A stretch of 64,000 nucleotides of DNA from Photobacterium alginatilyticum (lineage in GTDB: Bacteria > Pseudomonadota > Gammaproteobacteria > Enterobacterales > Vibrionaceae): the NCBI RefSeq assembly GCF_009910675.1, contig NZ_RSEJ01000002.1, positions 87,923 through 151,922 of the forward strand. The letters run 5' to 3'. Positions 35,457 to 45,406 of the stretch are shown one piece after another. The position numbers and the translations under genes were made by a program. The stretch's first letter is position 1, and each line of letters opens with the position of its first letter. The notes below the pieces were generated by a model, which worked only from the letters and a program-made list of their open reading frames with translations, ran no database searches and was not told the DNA's origin.

Positions 35457-36470
35457 TTAGCTATCAGTGTTTAGACGTCGCTGCAGTTGATCCTTCAGAT
35501 TCGGTGGCGTTCCCTTAATTGTCAGCGTATCGGTTTCGGCATCATAAAAAATGCGCTCACCCAGTAGCATGCTGTCAAAGTTAATCGAAATCCCGCCACC
35601 TGAACCGACAAATTTAGTCAGCTTGCGCATGGCGGTACGATCGGCCGGAAAGCTCTCTTCCAACTCGTACCCCTGGTTGGCAGCAAACTGATAGAAGTCA
35701 GTCCCGTCCTCGGTGGTCGGCAGCTCTCCCGCCAGCTCCTTCACCGTCACCTCATCGCCGGCCTGTAGCTGGCCATTGCAGTAATCGTAGACTTGCTTAC
35801 GGTATTGCTGTTTCTCATCCTTTTCCAAACGCGAGTCAGCACAGTAGTCCTCTACCGCCTGCATCAGCACCTGATTTTGTTCCTTCACGTCCAGCCCGAC
35901 TTCTGCCTGCATGAAATCAAGGAAAAAGTCTGCAATTTTACGACCGACACGCCCCTTAATGAAGGTCAGGTAACGGTTGGATTCGCTATCCGTTTCCCAG
36001 GACGAGAGATCGATGCGCGCAACAATGTCCATTTTGCCGACATCGAGATAGTCAGTCGCACTGATATCTAGTTGCTCGGTCACCTTCATACTGTGACAGG
36101 TCGGCAGCAAACCGATAAACAGATAGTCGGTTGCCAAAGACTGGTACTCGGCCAGAACCAGGGTGCCAGCATCGGCAAACGGATATTTAGCCAGCTCGGT
36201 CTGCAGTTTTTTCGCCGATTGGTTAGAAAATGACAGGAAATCTAATTCTCCGGAGCGAATTTGCTTCAGCCAATGACTAAACTCACTGTCTTCGGCAAAG
36301 TGGGCAAAGCCTTTCGCGCCCTTGCTGCTGTAGACCCGGTGTAGTTCAGCAACCAAATCCTCTGTCGATTGGCTATTTTCAAGCGTTTGTTTTCTAAGAT
36401 GAACTTCAAGTTCATCCTGATCATTTTTTGTCAGTTGGTGCAGGATGACGTTCGAAAGCGTAAGACTCAT
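35457..36470 (-). CDS. yejK: Nucleoid-associated protein YejK/NdpA
   Basis: A 337-residue cytoplasmic protein of the 37-kDa nucleoid-associated family. Recognisable segments are LSNVILHQLTKNDQDELEVH at the start, RVGRKIADFFLDFMQAEVGL in the middle and GSGGGISINFDSMLLGERI near the end. It binds the bacterial nucleoid and contacts topoisomerase IV in E. coli; its exact job is unclear. Length is normal. It is divergent from yejL-yejM with about 75 bases between, as in E. coli and Vibrio, and it has its own terminator. Confidence 0.95.
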   Translation of the reverse strand: MSLTLSNVILHQLTKNDQDELEVHLRKQTLENSQSTEDLVAELHRVYSSKGAKGFAHFAEDSEFSHWLKQIRSGELDFLSFSNQSAKKLQTELAKYPFADAGTLVLAEYQSLATDYLFIGLLPTCHSMKVTEQLDISATDYLDVGKMDIVARIDLSSWETDSESNRYLTFIKGRVGRKIADFFLDFMQAEVGLDVKEQNQVLMQAVEDYCADSRLEKDEKQQYRKQVYDYCNGQLQAGDEVTVKELAGELPTTEDGTDFYQFAANQGYELEESFPADRTAMRKLTKFVGSGGGISINFDSMLLGERIFYDAETDTLTIKGTPPNLKDQLQRRLNTDS

Positions 36471-36544
36471 AATGGAAAAGTTTCAGTTAATCTAAAGTGT
36501 AGGTTATTATAAGTCGCTTTCTTTAACATTAAACAAGACTTCCT

Positions 36545-36763
36545 ATGCCAATTACTTCAAAATACACCAATAAAAAAGTTGAACAAATCATTGATGACGT
36601 GTTCGATGTACTAGAGAAGCATGATGCTTCTGCGGAACTAGCACTGATGATCGTAGGTAACATCGCTACCAACGTGATCAATGCCGACGTTCCAGCATCG
36701 CAAAGGAAAGCAATCGCAGAAAAATTCTCACAAGCTCTGCTCTCCTCGATTAAGGAAGATTAA
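36545..36763 (+). CDS. yejL: YejL, DUF1414 small protein
   Basis: A 72-residue soluble helical protein recognised by its start ([19 protein letters not shown]) and the segment [20 protein letters not shown]. It always lies between yejK and yejM in gamma-proteobacteria. No function is established. It is 45 bases before yejM in the same direction, so the two are probably co-transcribed. Confidence 0.93.
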   Translation: MPITSKYTNKKVEQIIDDVFDVLEKHDASAELALMIVGNIATNVINADVPASQRKAIAEKFSQALLSSIKED

Positions 36764-36808
36764 TTTGTTTGTTGGCGTCGCAACTATGACTGGGAATTAC
36801 TGACATCT

Positions 36809-38665
36809 ATGGTCAACAGCGGTAACAATTATAAAGACAAAGTCTCACAGCTCATCAGCTGGGGACACTGGTTCAGTTTTTTCAATATCATCGCGGCCAT
36901 GCTTCTTGGCACCCGTTATATTGCCCATTCTGAATGGCCTGAAACTATCCTGGGCCAACTTTATCTTGGATTAAGTTGGGTCGGACACTTCGGGTTTCTT
37001 GTATTTGGTTTTTATATTCTGGTTCTCTTTCCGGCCAGCTTTCTGATCCCCTCACAGCGCCTGATGCGGCTGTTTGCGGTGTTGGTCGGCACCATTGGCC
37101 TGACAGGGTTGCTTCTGGACACCCATGCCTATGAGTCTCTGGATTTGCACCTAAGTCCACTGGTGTGGGACTTGCTGTTAAGCGGTGAGAAAACAGATCT
37201 TAACGCCCGCTGGCAATACCTATTTGTTGCTGTCCCTGCGATATTCCTTATGCAGTTAATTCTGTCGGAATGGTTGTGGCGCAAGCTCAGGAAGCTGACT
37301 CGAAAACATGTCGGCGTACCTATCGCTGTTATTTTCGGTTTCTGTTTCCTGAGCAGCCACCTGATCTATATCTGGGCGGATGCGAACCTATACCGCCCTG
37401 TGACCGTGCAGCGCTCCAACTTCCCGCTGTCCTATCCGATGACTGCGAAGACCTTCATGGAAAAGCATGGCTGGCTGGATAAACAGGAATATGCCAAACG
37501 CCTTGATGCCCAGGGCATTGCCGAAAGCGAACATATCCGCTATCCAATGAATAAGCTGGCATTCAACGATCAGGGCACGGGTCAGAATGTGCTGATCGTG
37601 ATGATTGATAGCCTGCGTAGCGATATGGTCAACAAAGAGACCATGCCGTATCTAACCGCTTTTGCCCAGCAAAACCTGAACTACAGCAATCACTATAGTG
37701 CCAGTAACGAGAATGCCGGGGGTGTCTTCGGCCTCTTCTACGGGTTGCCGGCCGGCTATATCAACAGTGTCCGCTCTGCGAACTCGTCACCGGTATTACT
37801 CGATACGCTCAAAAGGCGCGGTTACCAGTTTGGCTTGTTCAGTGGTAACGGGTTCGAGACATCAATCTACTCGGAAGCCATTTTTTCCAGCCGCAAGCTG
37901 GCTGAAATAGCAGACGAAACCGTTACCAATAGTGACACGAAAGCCATCGCGGAGTGGAAGGACTGGCTTGACACCCAATCCAACGACTCACCGTGGTTCA
38001 GCTATATTGAACTGGCATCTATCGAGAATTTCGAGGAAGATGGCGACTTTTCCCCGCAATTTGAACCATCTCTGAGCAGTACCGACTCAAATCCTGCCAA
38101 TGTCGATACGACCCAGTTGCTGAAGAACAGTTACCGCAATGCCGCCTATTATGTTGATGAGCTGCTTATTGATGTATTTGATCAACTCGTTGCCAACAAT
38201 GCGCTGGACAATACCGTGGTTGTCATCACATCGAACCACGGCAACGAATTTAATGAAACAGGTACCAATAGCTGGGGGGCAGAAACCAACTACAGTCGCT
38301 ACCAGCTAAAAGTACCGTTTATCATGCACTGGCCGGGAACTGTACCGACCCAGACTACGCGTGCAACAAGCCATTTGGATCTTGTACCGACATTGATGGA
38401 GTCATTATTGGCAACAACCACGCCGGTCACAGACTACAGCAGTGGTGTCAGTTTGTTCGAGACTAGCCCCAAGCGCCGCTGGGTACTGGCTGGGAGTGAC
38501 CGGGACATTGTCGTACTGCAGAAAAACACGACGACAGTCGTGGATAAACACGGTAACTACCGGGTTTATGATCAGGACTACAAGCTGAAAAGCGGTGGCA
38601 AACCGAAGCTTTCAACCCTGATGCAGGTCATGCATGAGCTGAAGCGCTTCTATCAGCCGGAGTGA
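36809..38665 (+). CDS. yejM: YejM/PbgA inner-membrane regulator of lipopolysaccharide synthesis
   Basis: A 618-residue protein with five N-terminal transmembrane helices (about 20-195) and a periplasmic sulfatase-like domain (about 250-600). YejM/PbgA senses periplasmic lipid A and controls LpxC turnover through LapB. The hydrolase fold is seen in NVLIVMIDSLRSDMVNKETM and VVVITSNHGNEFNE. The nucleophile position of true sulfatases is not a Cys or Ser in a CxPxR context, consistent with a non-catalytic sensor. The gene order yejL-yejM is conserved. It ends at a clear terminator at 38706. Confidence 0.94.
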   Translation: MVNSGNNYKDKVSQLISWGHWFSFFNIIAAMLLGTRYIAHSEWPETILGQLYLGLSWVGHFGFLVFGFYILVLFPASFLIPSQRLMRLFAVLVGTIGLTGLLLDTHAYESLDLHLSPLVWDLLLSGEKTDLNARWQYLFVAVPAIFLMQLILSEWLWRKLRKLTRKHVGVPIAVIFGFCFLSSHLIYIWADANLYRPVTVQRSNFPLSYPMTAKTFMEKHGWLDKQEYAKRLDAQGIAESEHIRYPMNKLAFNDQGTGQNVLIVMIDSLRSDMVNKETMPYLTAFAQQNLNYSNHYSASNENAGGVFGLFYGLPAGYINSVRSANSSPVLLDTLKRRGYQFGLFSGNGFETSIYSEAIFSSRKLAEIADETVTNSDTKAIAEWKDWLDTQSNDSPWFSYIELASIENFEEDGDFSPQFEPSLSSTDSNPANVDTTQLLKNSYRNAAYYVDELLIDVFDQLVANNALDNTVVVITSNHGNEFNETGTNSWGAETNYSRYQLKVPFIMHWPGTVPTQTTRATSHLDLVPTLMESLLATTTPVTDYSSGVSLFETSPKRRWVLAGSDRDIVVLQKNTTTVVDKHGNYRVYDQDYKLKSGGKPKLSTLMQVMHELKRFYQPE

Positions 38666-38705
38666 TCCTACAGTCACCGGCTGTCACAACTAATCCATCA
38701 CCTAT

Positions 38706-38734
38706 CAAAGGCAGCTTCCGAGCTGCCTTTGTTC
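38706..38734. terminator. Terminator between yejM and a lipoprotein gene
   Basis: AAAGGCAGCT, loop TCCG, AGCTGCCTTT and GTTC: a 10-bp stem between convergent genes. Confidence 0.82.
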
Positions 38735-38744
38735 TATGCCCAAA

Positions 38745-39020
38745 CTAATAAAACTTGGAATTATCGGCATAACACTGCTCGAACCCGTCATTCCAGCCAT
38801 TGGCATATTTCTTGTCAGTCATCAGCCGCTCAGGATCACGACGAAAGCCGTCATGGTAAGTCTGAGCTTCTTCTTTCCGGCTGCTACAGCCATCTTGGTA
38901 CCCATCAAGGTAATTACGGGTAAACCCCAGCTCAACAAGCCTTTCATGGCGAGTATCTGCACAGCTGGCAACCAAAATGAGGATGCCGGCAACCCAGCTC
39001 CCGCGCATTATGAGAGTCAT
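38745..39020 (-). CDS. Small predicted lipoprotein
   Basis: About 91 residues. ATG 39020 follows AGGG and gives a signal peptide with a lipobox-like end (GILILVASCADTR). The mature part is hydrophilic with repeated Gly-Tyr/Trp-Asp units (LDGYQDGCSSRKEE, TYHDGFRRD, YANGWNDGFEQC), a pattern seen in small vibrio envelope proteins. Two further Cys could form a disulfide. I do not recognise a named family. An upstream in-frame start at 39068 would place the hydrophobic segment too far in and is less likely. Confidence 0.7.
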   Translation of the reverse strand: MTLIMRGSWVAGILILVASCADTRHERLVELGFTRNYLDGYQDGCSSRKEEAQTYHDGFRRDPERLMTDKKYANGWNDGFEQCYADNSKFY

Positions 39021-39187
39021 AGCACACCACCCTAAATTGCATCGAAAATCATAGGCAACAATGAACATAATAGGCTAGCTTGACGGCGTAGCGCTGTCTT
39101 AGTTCCGATACTGATTCTGAATAAATAGCCAACTACATAAACGATTTGATTGGTATACACTTGGCAAAAAACTAACAGGATTGAACC

Positions 39188-39883
39188 ATGCAAAAAAATG
39201 CACTGATAACCGGGGCTAACCGAGGTGTCGGCCTCGCACTGGTAAAGGCCTACCTGTCAGCAGGCTGGCGAGTCTTTGCCTGCTGCCGTCATATCGCCGA
39301 TGCAGCAGAGCTTCGGCAGCTACAGGCCAATAACACCTCCCTGACCTTGCATCAGCTGGATGTCACTGACTATCAGGCAGTAACAGCACTCAGCCAGGAA
39401 ATGGCCGATGTTACTCTCGATCTGCTCATCAACAATGCAGGCTACTACGGTCCCAAAGGCTACGGCTTTGGTAACACCGATATCGACGAATGGCGAAAAG
39501 TACTCGAGATAAACACCATCGCACCGCTTAAGCTGGCCGAAGCATTCTACCCCCAGCTCTTGGCCAACCAACCCGGTACCATTGCCAACCTCTCATCCAA
39601 GGTAGGGAGCATGACCGAAAATACCAGCGGCGGCGGCTATATCTATCGCTCTTCCAAGGCCGCGCTCAACTCGGTGGCCAAGAGTTTGTCTAACGACCTT
39701 TCCCCCCAGGGGATCATCTCGGTAGCCCTTCATCCTGGCTGGGTACAAACTGAGATGGGCGGGCCAAATGCTAAAATAACAGCATCTGAGTCTGCGCAAG
39801 GGCTGAAGGCTGTCATTGATTGCCTTACTTTAGAAAGAAGTGGTGGGTTTTATAACTACGATGGTTCAGTGATCCCGTGGTGA
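39188..39883 (+). CDS. Short-chain dehydrogenase/reductase
   Basis: A 231-residue classical-type SDR. The NAD(P)-binding motif TGANRGVG is at residues 7-14 followed by a basic region, NNAG is in the middle, and the catalytic set is Ser (ANLSSKVGSM), Tyr and Lys (YRSSKAAL). The ending YNYDGSVIPW is typical of the Csg/CsgA-like subgroup of SDRs. The substrate is unknown. It is monocistronic, with an ATTGGTAT word 32 bases upstream of the start. Confidence 0.9.
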   Translation: MQKNALITGANRGVGLALVKAYLSAGWRVFACCRHIADAAELRQLQANNTSLTLHQLDVTDYQAVTALSQEMADVTLDLLINNAGYYGPKGYGFGNTDIDEWRKVLEINTIAPLKLAEAFYPQLLANQPGTIANLSSKVGSMTENTSGGGYIYRSSKAALNSVAKSLSNDLSPQGIISVALHPGWVQTEMGGPNAKITASESAQGLKAVIDCLTLERSGGFYNYDGSVIPW

Positions 39884-40033
39884 TATCAATAATGACTGGT
39901 TAATACAACCAAATATGTACTACCATTACATATGCAACAGGATAACCATGTCAACTCAGACATGGCGATATAGAACTTGTCTTTTGTTCTGTTTTTTCGG
40001 GATTGAACCTATCCAAGGAAAAGGGGAAACAGT

Positions 40034-40225
40034 ATGAATAGAGCAACAGTTATTCTATTAGTAATGGCGGCCGCCCTAACAGGGTGCGAGGCAACCACAA
40101 CTAGCCATCAATACGCGGGAGTTGAGTGTCAGCAGTTAGGATCTGGCGCGTCACCAGCCACACACCCTGGTTGCGCACCCGTTTGGGGAGCACAAAGCTC
40201 AGACAGCAACTCTTCACCGAACTAA
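40034..40225 (+). CDS. Small predicted lipoprotein, 63 residues
   Basis: A tiny secreted protein with a strong ribosome site (GGAAAAGGGGAAACAGT) and the lipobox LTGC at residues 15-18. The mature part of about 45 residues is rich in Ser, Ala, Gly and Thr and has two more Cys (VECQQLG and HPGCAPVWG). I recognise no family. A good terminator 30 bases downstream supports a real short transcript. Confidence 0.7.
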   Translation: MNRATVILLVMAAALTGCEATTTSHQYAGVECQQLGSGASPATHPGCAPVWGAQSSDSNSSPN

Positions 40226-40569
40226 CTTCAGCAAACTTCTACTAATAACACGCTAATAACCTCAAGCTAATACCTTGAGGTTATTTATTCCGCTATCAGC
40301 CCTAGTCTCAAGATGAATGATCCACTTTTTGGGCTCACTATAAAGCCTCACTTTCCTCATCACCTGATTGATAAAATAAACATTCCACCACGACGGCCAA
40401 CCATCCTGACACAATCCTCCTTACATACTGAAGATCGGTGTGTTTTGAGTCGCAAATTTATAAATCTGCCCAACTTTCTGATCATAATGCGGGCTTGGTG
40501 CCTAGCTTTATTTCTGCGATTGATAAAAATAAGTGCTCAACCATTTAACTCTCACACGGACAACCAGTA
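40226..40569 (+). other. Spacer with terminator before the diguanylate cyclase gene
   Basis: It contains the terminator AATAACCTCAAG/CTTGAGGTTATT at 40255-40285. From 40313 an 86-codon frame runs into the next gene and shares its TTGA junction, but it lacks a ribosome site and recognisable content, so I leave it uncalled. The remainder should hold the promoter of the cyclase gene. Confidence 0.5.
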
Positions 40570-42192
40570 TTGACCCAAACTGAACGGTTAGACAATTTCT
40601 ATCAACGCATCCTTGAGCAATGGGGGAAGGCCCACGGACTTCGTACTGTCTGCGAACTCACCTGCCGAAACCTAAGCGAAAGCTTCTCAGCCTACCGGGC
40701 CCAGCTGGTCGTTGCCTACAAGTCGCGATGGAAAATTCTTCTCGAAATGAATGACACCGGGATCCACTACCAATTCCCGCCTGTCGACATCTCTGACCGT
40801 AACAGTATTCCATTCTTCCAGGTAACCAGGGCTATTCGTCAACGCACGCCCAAAGTTGAACTACGTGACGGTTACGCGCGCTTATGCCTGCCGCTGGAGC
40901 ACCGTTCCCATATCATCGGCTGCCTTATCGTCGACTTTCCGGAGCATTCAATCACGGAAGGCAGTGAATTCGCTTTCCTGGCTGCCCTCATGGCCTCTGA
41001 GCTCGATGCCTGCCTGCTGAGCGAAAGTATCCAGGATGAACATGACGGCCGCCGCTCTGCTGAACGTGAACTGCAGATCAGCCAACAGGAACAGCAACTG
41101 CTCAAAGAGCAGCTCCAGGCGCTACACGATATTTCGTTCAAACTCTGGCGCGCCGGCTCCATGGATAATATGCTGTTTACCGCCGTCGATGAGGCAAAAA
41201 AGCTACTGCTCATCGACCGCATGGCCATCTTTCTGTTCAAAGGGAAGAACCGCATGCAGGGCACCTATGGCACAGATATTCACGGCAATACCGTGAACGA
41301 GCACTATTTCGAGGAAGAAATTCCGGATCTGTGGTTTACCAAGATAAACAAAGACTACCGGCGCAAAGAGTACCTGGCCATTGAAGAAGATACGCCGCTT
41401 TTCCATGAACTCAGGCAAGTTGGATTTGGTTGGAGCGCCTATATTTCCCTGTGGGACGAAGACACCCCGGTAGGCTGGATTGCCTGTGACAACCTGTTAA
41501 CCGGTACTCCGCTCCATAACTATCATCAGCAACTGTTAAAACAATTTGGTTTCATCGTTTCACAGCATCTGGTTCGCCGCCAGGCAGAAGAGAACTTAAT
41601 CAATCTGAACAAAGAGCTTGAGCAGCGAGTATCCGACCGTACCGCCGAGCTGGAAAAGGTAAACCGAAAATTAGAGAAGATATCCCGGCTGGATCCGCTC
41701 ACCTCGGTGTCCAACCGCCGGGTCTTCGATAGAAGAATTAACGAAGAGTGGCGTCGCGCCGAACGCCACCAGCTTCCGCTTTCCCTGCTGATCATCGATG
41801 TCGACCTGTTTAAGGCCTATAACGACAGCTACGGTCACGCCGCTGGCGACCAGTGTCTGAAAATCATTGCCAACACCCTGGCAACGCTGGAAAAGCGTGC
41901 CGGAGCTCTCTTTGCACGCTACGGCGGGGAAGAATTTGTACTGCTGCTTCCGGGCCAGGACAAAAGTGCAGCTCGTTACGCCGCCCAACGTGCCATCCAT
42001 GCTATACGTGAACTGCAGCTGCCCCGCAGCCAGGGAGTCAGCAGCGCGCCAGACATAGTTACCATCAGCATAGGGATCAGCACGGCGGTTCCCTCGGTGC
42101 AGAGTTCCCCCGGCGAGTTTTTCAAACAGGCCGATGGGGCGCTATATGAAGCCAAATCACTGGGCCGCAACCAGTATTACGAACATGCTTAG
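40570..42192 (+). CDS. GAF-GGDEF diguanylate cyclase
   Basis: A 540-residue soluble protein that should make cyclic di-GMP. Two GAF-like regions (about 20-160 and 200-345) are linked by a helix. A coiled coil (about 345-375, SDRTAELEKVNRKLEK) leads to a GGDEF domain (about 375-540). The active-site motif is YGGEEFVLL, and the helix-start segment DPLTSVSNRRVFDRRI is intact, so it should be catalytic. I see no RxxD product-inhibition site at the usual place before the GGEEF. The start is probably TTG 40570. The 3' end overlaps topB by four bases on the opposite strand. Confidence 0.9.
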   Translation: MTQTERLDNFYQRILEQWGKAHGLRTVCELTCRNLSESFSAYRAQLVVAYKSRWKILLEMNDTGIHYQFPPVDISDRNSIPFFQVTRAIRQRTPKVELRDGYARLCLPLEHRSHIIGCLIVDFPEHSITEGSEFAFLAALMASELDACLLSESIQDEHDGRRSAERELQISQQEQQLLKEQLQALHDISFKLWRAGSMDNMLFTAVDEAKKLLLIDRMAIFLFKGKNRMQGTYGTDIHGNTVNEHYFEEEIPDLWFTKINKDYRRKEYLAIEEDTPLFHELRQVGFGWSAYISLWDEDTPVGWIACDNLLTGTPLHNYHQQLLKQFGFIVSQHLVRRQAEENLINLNKELEQRVSDRTAELEKVNRKLEKISRLDPLTSVSNRRVFDRRINEEWRRAERHQLPLSLLIIDVDLFKAYNDSYGHAAGDQCLKIIANTLATLEKRAGALFARYGGEEFVLLLPGQDKSAARYAAQRAIHAIRELQLPRSQGVSSAPDIVTISIGISTAVPSVQSSPGEFFKQADGALYEAKSLGRNQYYEHA

Positions 42193-44186
42193 TCGGCTTT
42201 CTTTCTTGGCTTACGTTTCGCTCCCGCCCGGCTGCTGCCGGCCTTGGTGCCAGTTCTGCCTCCTCCCTTGCTGTTTTTGCTATAACGCCGCTTCTTGCCG
42301 CCTTTAAAAGGCTCCGGCGATTTCAGCTCTCTCAAACTCGGGGGGACCTCGCTATGTTTCACTTTCTCCATGATCTGCTGGACCCGCACCTGCAGTGCAT
42401 CCATAAACGGCTGATAGGCACATTTCTTCTCCGCCATATCCTGCAACTGGTGCTCCCAGTGCGCCGTCATATCCGGATAGGTTGACTCATCGGGAAGCGC
42501 ATAGACAAGCCCCCGGCCAGCCTCGGTGGCATGAATACTCTTGCCCTGCCGTGTTAATAACTGACGTTTGAACAAAATATCAAGGATCCCGGCACGGGTG
42601 GCCTCAGTCCCCAACCCGTCGGTATCACGGAGAATTTTTTTCAGTGACGGATCTGATACAAACCGGGCGATGCCTGTCATAGCCTGCAACAATGTCGCTT
42701 CGGTAAACGCTTTGGGCGGTTCTGTCATTTTGTCCTTTATCTCACCGTCCTGGCAGGTCAGTACCATACCTTTTTCAAGCGGTGGAACCTTATCGGCCAG
42801 ATCCTGTTCACTGGTCGAGTCCTCTCGTCCCAGCAACTCTCGCCAGCCTGCACTCATCAGCTGACGTCCTTTGGCCACAAACATCCCCCCCGCAATGGTA
42901 AAGACAAGTTTCGCCTCACTATAGACAGCGGCTGGATAGAACTGCATCAGGTACTGTCTGGCGATAAGCTGGTAGATTTTATTCTCCCCGGCGCTCAGCG
43001 CATTGCTGTTAACGGCCTTGGGAGTCGGGATGATTGCATGGTGAGCGTCCACCTTCTTATCGTTCCATGCCTTCGATTTTAATGTGGTATTGGCACCGTC
43101 GACGGCCGAACTAAGCGCTGCGGCAGTCTTGGCTATGGCCTGACAGACCTCATCCGCCTGCCTGAAGTGATCCAATGGCAGGTACCGGCAATCTGAACGC
43201 GGATAAGTGATGACTTTGTGCTTTTCATAGAGCGACTGACAGGTTGCCAGTACGTCGGCCGCACTCATGCCGAATCGCTTGGCGGCATCGATCTGCAACG
43301 CCGACAGCGAATACGGCAAAGGCGCAGACTGGCGCGTTTCCTTACGTTCTGATTCAGTTACCTCTGCAGGCTGACCCTTTATTCGGTTAACGACGTTTTC
43401 GCACAACTTTCGGTTCAGAATCCGACCATCTTCATCCTGCCACGGCTTGCATGCCTCACTGGGTATCCAGCGGGCGCGGATCATGTTGTCCTGATAGGGG
43501 ATCAGGGCGAACAACTCATAAAAGGGCTTGGGAACAAAATTGGCAATTTCATCATCCCGTCGTGTTACCAGCCCCAATACGGGAGTCTGAACCCGGCCAA
43601 CCGATAATACGCCCCGGTATCCCCCTTTCTGCCCCAGCAAGGTATAGGCACGAGTCATATTCATACCGTACAGCCAGTCTGCCCGCGAACGGGCCAGCGC
43701 CGAAACCGACAGCGGAATAAAATCGCGGTTGCTTCGCATCTTGCCCAGCGCCCGCTTCACGGCAGCCGGGTTAAGATCGGAAATCAGCAAACGTTGCATG
43801 CTGGCCTTCTTGTTCGCAGCGAGCTTGATATAGTCAATCACCTCATCAACCAGCAGCTGCCCTTCCCTATCCGGGTCACCAGCATGAACAACCTCGGTAG
43901 CCTGCTTGGCCAACTTGCGGACAACGCCCAGCTGTTGCCTGGCCGTCTTCCTCGGCACCAGCTGCCATTGCTGTGGCACAATCGGCAAATCAGCCATGTT
44001 CCACTTCTTGTATTTTTCGTCATAGGCATCGGGTTCGACCTGCTCGAGCAGGTGGCCGATACACCACGTCACAATATCGCCATTTCCGACTTCGATATAA
44101 CCGTTGTTGTTTTTATGGGGGCGCGGCAATACCGCAGCGATGGCTCGGCCTAAGCTTGGTTTTTCAGCAATATATAGACGGGTCAT
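42189..44186 (-). CDS. topB: DNA topoisomerase III
   Basis: A 665-residue type IA topoisomerase that decatenates DNA in replication and recombination. The TOPRIM start is LYIAEKPSLGRAIAAVLP with VHAGDPDREGQLL. The catalytic Tyr is in KVITYPRSDCRYLP, and the segment LIARQYLMQFYPAA is conserved. The C-terminal 50 residues are a strongly basic Lys/Arg/Gly/Ser tail (KKRRYSKNSKGGGRTG), usual for TopB. It lies after selU and selD on the same strand; the ydjA-selD-topB order is also that of E. coli. Confidence 0.97.
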   Translation of the reverse strand: MTRLYIAEKPSLGRAIAAVLPRPHKNNNGYIEVGNGDIVTWCIGHLLEQVEPDAYDEKYKKWNMADLPIVPQQWQLVPRKTARQQLGVVRKLAKQATEVVHAGDPDREGQLLVDEVIDYIKLAANKKASMQRLLISDLNPAAVKRALGKMRSNRDFIPLSVSALARSRADWLYGMNMTRAYTLLGQKGGYRGVLSVGRVQTPVLGLVTRRDDEIANFVPKPFYELFALIPYQDNMIRARWIPSEACKPWQDEDGRILNRKLCENVVNRIKGQPAEVTESERKETRQSAPLPYSLSALQIDAAKRFGMSAADVLATCQSLYEKHKVITYPRSDCRYLPLDHFRQADEVCQAIAKTAAALSSAVDGANTTLKSKAWNDKKVDAHHAIIPTPKAVNSNALSAGENKIYQLIARQYLMQFYPAAVYSEAKLVFTIAGGMFVAKGRQLMSAGWRELLGREDSTSEQDLADKVPPLEKGMVLTCQDGEIKDKMTEPPKAFTEATLLQAMTGIARFVSDPSLKKILRDTDGLGTEATRAGILDILFKRQLLTRQGKSIHATEAGRGLVYALPDESTYPDMTAHWEHQLQDMAEKKCAYQPFMDALQVRVQQIMEKVKHSEVPPSLRELKSPEPFKGGKKRRYSKNSKGGGRTGTKAGSSRAGAKRKPRKKAD

Positions 44187-44311
44187 GAAAATTGTTGGCT
44201 AGTTCTTAGTAACACGAACTATAGAGAAAAGAAGAATAAAGGACAAGAAAATACTGGATATAAATACAGGGCGAGAAGCGAGGACAGTATCCCCCGCTTC
44301 TCGTTTTCAGC

Positions 44312-45406
44312 TTACGCCGTTTTATCAACCAACCAGGCTTTTACCTCATCGTATTCGCCGCGGAATACAATACGATCAGCTTTTTTGCTGAGCTGGTAGG
44401 TATACATAGGGTCGTAATACTGCTCCAGCAAGGGCTTGAGCCAGCCTTCATGGCCGTCCAGCGAGCCCGAGCTTTGCATCAGGCGAACCGCATCTTGCTG
44501 TACCTGCAGCAATTGCTCATAACGCTCCAGACCGAGACGCTTGCGAATACTGAACATCCCGCGCTCCAAGTACTCGGCAAAACGTGTCCAGCCCAGCTCC
44601 TCACCGTAGTGAGCAACAAAATCCCGCTGCATCCGCACGACATAGTCATCCGTCAAGCGAGCCAGACGCACATCGAGTGGATCATCAACAATAGCAATCG
44701 GTGCCTCTTGCATTGCTGCATGAATAGGCAAAGGAACGCTGACCGAGCCGATAATTTTCCCTTCGTCCTCAAGAACAAACTGGTTGATACCAAGCGCCTG
44801 CTTTTTCAGCATTGACACAGCCAGTACATTCTCGAAGTCAATCTGGGTTCGCTGTTTGGTCACATACCGTCCGAACGAGGAGCCACGGTGGTTGGCCGCG
44901 CCTTCCAGATCAAGGCCGCTTTCCAACTCGTTGACCATAATAGTCTTGCCACAGCCGGTGTTGCCACCAATCAGGGTCATAGGCTGCTGGGCAACCTGCT
45001 CGATGGTATCAATCAGGAAGCGTCGCAATGCCTTGTAACCACCCACAATTCGCGGATACTCAATGCCTGCCTCTTTCAGCCACTGCTGGGTGATCTGGGA
45101 GCGCAAGCCGCCGCGGAAGCAGTAGAGATAACCATCGGGATTCGCTTCGCAGAAAGCTTTCCACTGGGCAATACGCTCAGCTTTGATATCACCATGAACC
45201 AGCTCGTGGCCAAGCGCAATTGCAGCCTCCTGGCCTTGTTCTTTATAACAGATACCGACAGCCTCACGCTCGCTATCTTGCATCAAAGGGCGGTTTACCG
45301 ATGTCGGAAAGGCACCCTGTTCAAACTCGACCGGGGCACGCATATCCATTAACGGGGTATCATTGACAAATAACTGTCGAAAATCTTCGCAATTCGGACG
45401 TGACAT
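44312..45406 (-). CDS. selU: tRNA 2-selenouridine synthase
   Basis: A 364-residue enzyme (SelU/MnmH) that replaces sulfur by selenium in 2-thiouridine at the wobble position, using selenophosphate. It has an N-terminal rhodanese domain with active Cys in LYCFRGGLRSQ, then a P-loop domain with GGNTGCGKT. The start ATG 45406 shares one base with the selD stop (TAATG), so translation is coupled. A TTG two codons earlier is not needed. The direct supplier of selenophosphate, selD, is immediately upstream. Confidence 0.95.
   Translation of the reverse strand: MSRPNCEDFRQLFVNDTPLMDMRAPVEFEQGAFPTSVNRPLMQDSEREAVGICYKEQGQEAAIALGHELVHGDIKAERIAQWKAFCEANPDGYLYCFRGGLRSQITQQWLKEAGIEYPRIVGGYKALRRFLIDTIEQVAQQPMTLIGGNTGCGKTIMVNELESGLDLEGAANHRGSSFGRYVTKQRTQIDFENVLAVSMLKKQALGINQFVLEDEGKIIGSVSVPLPIHAAMQEAPIAIVDDPLDVRLARLTDDYVVRMQRDFVAHYGEELGWTRFAEYLERGMFSIRKRLGLERYEQLLQVQQDAVRLMQSSGSLDGHEGWLKPLLEQYYDPMYTYQLSKKADRIVFRGEYDEVKAWLVDKTA

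Noticed and set aside
40313..40573. 86-codon frame before the diguanylate cyclase
   Set aside because: No ribosome site, no family and low protein-like character; mentioned only for its overlap with the cyclase start.
44272..44303. CGAGAAGCG/CGCTTCTCG stem as a selU terminator
   Set aside because: On the minus strand it is not followed by a T-run, and the gene direction does not fit a plus-strand terminator.
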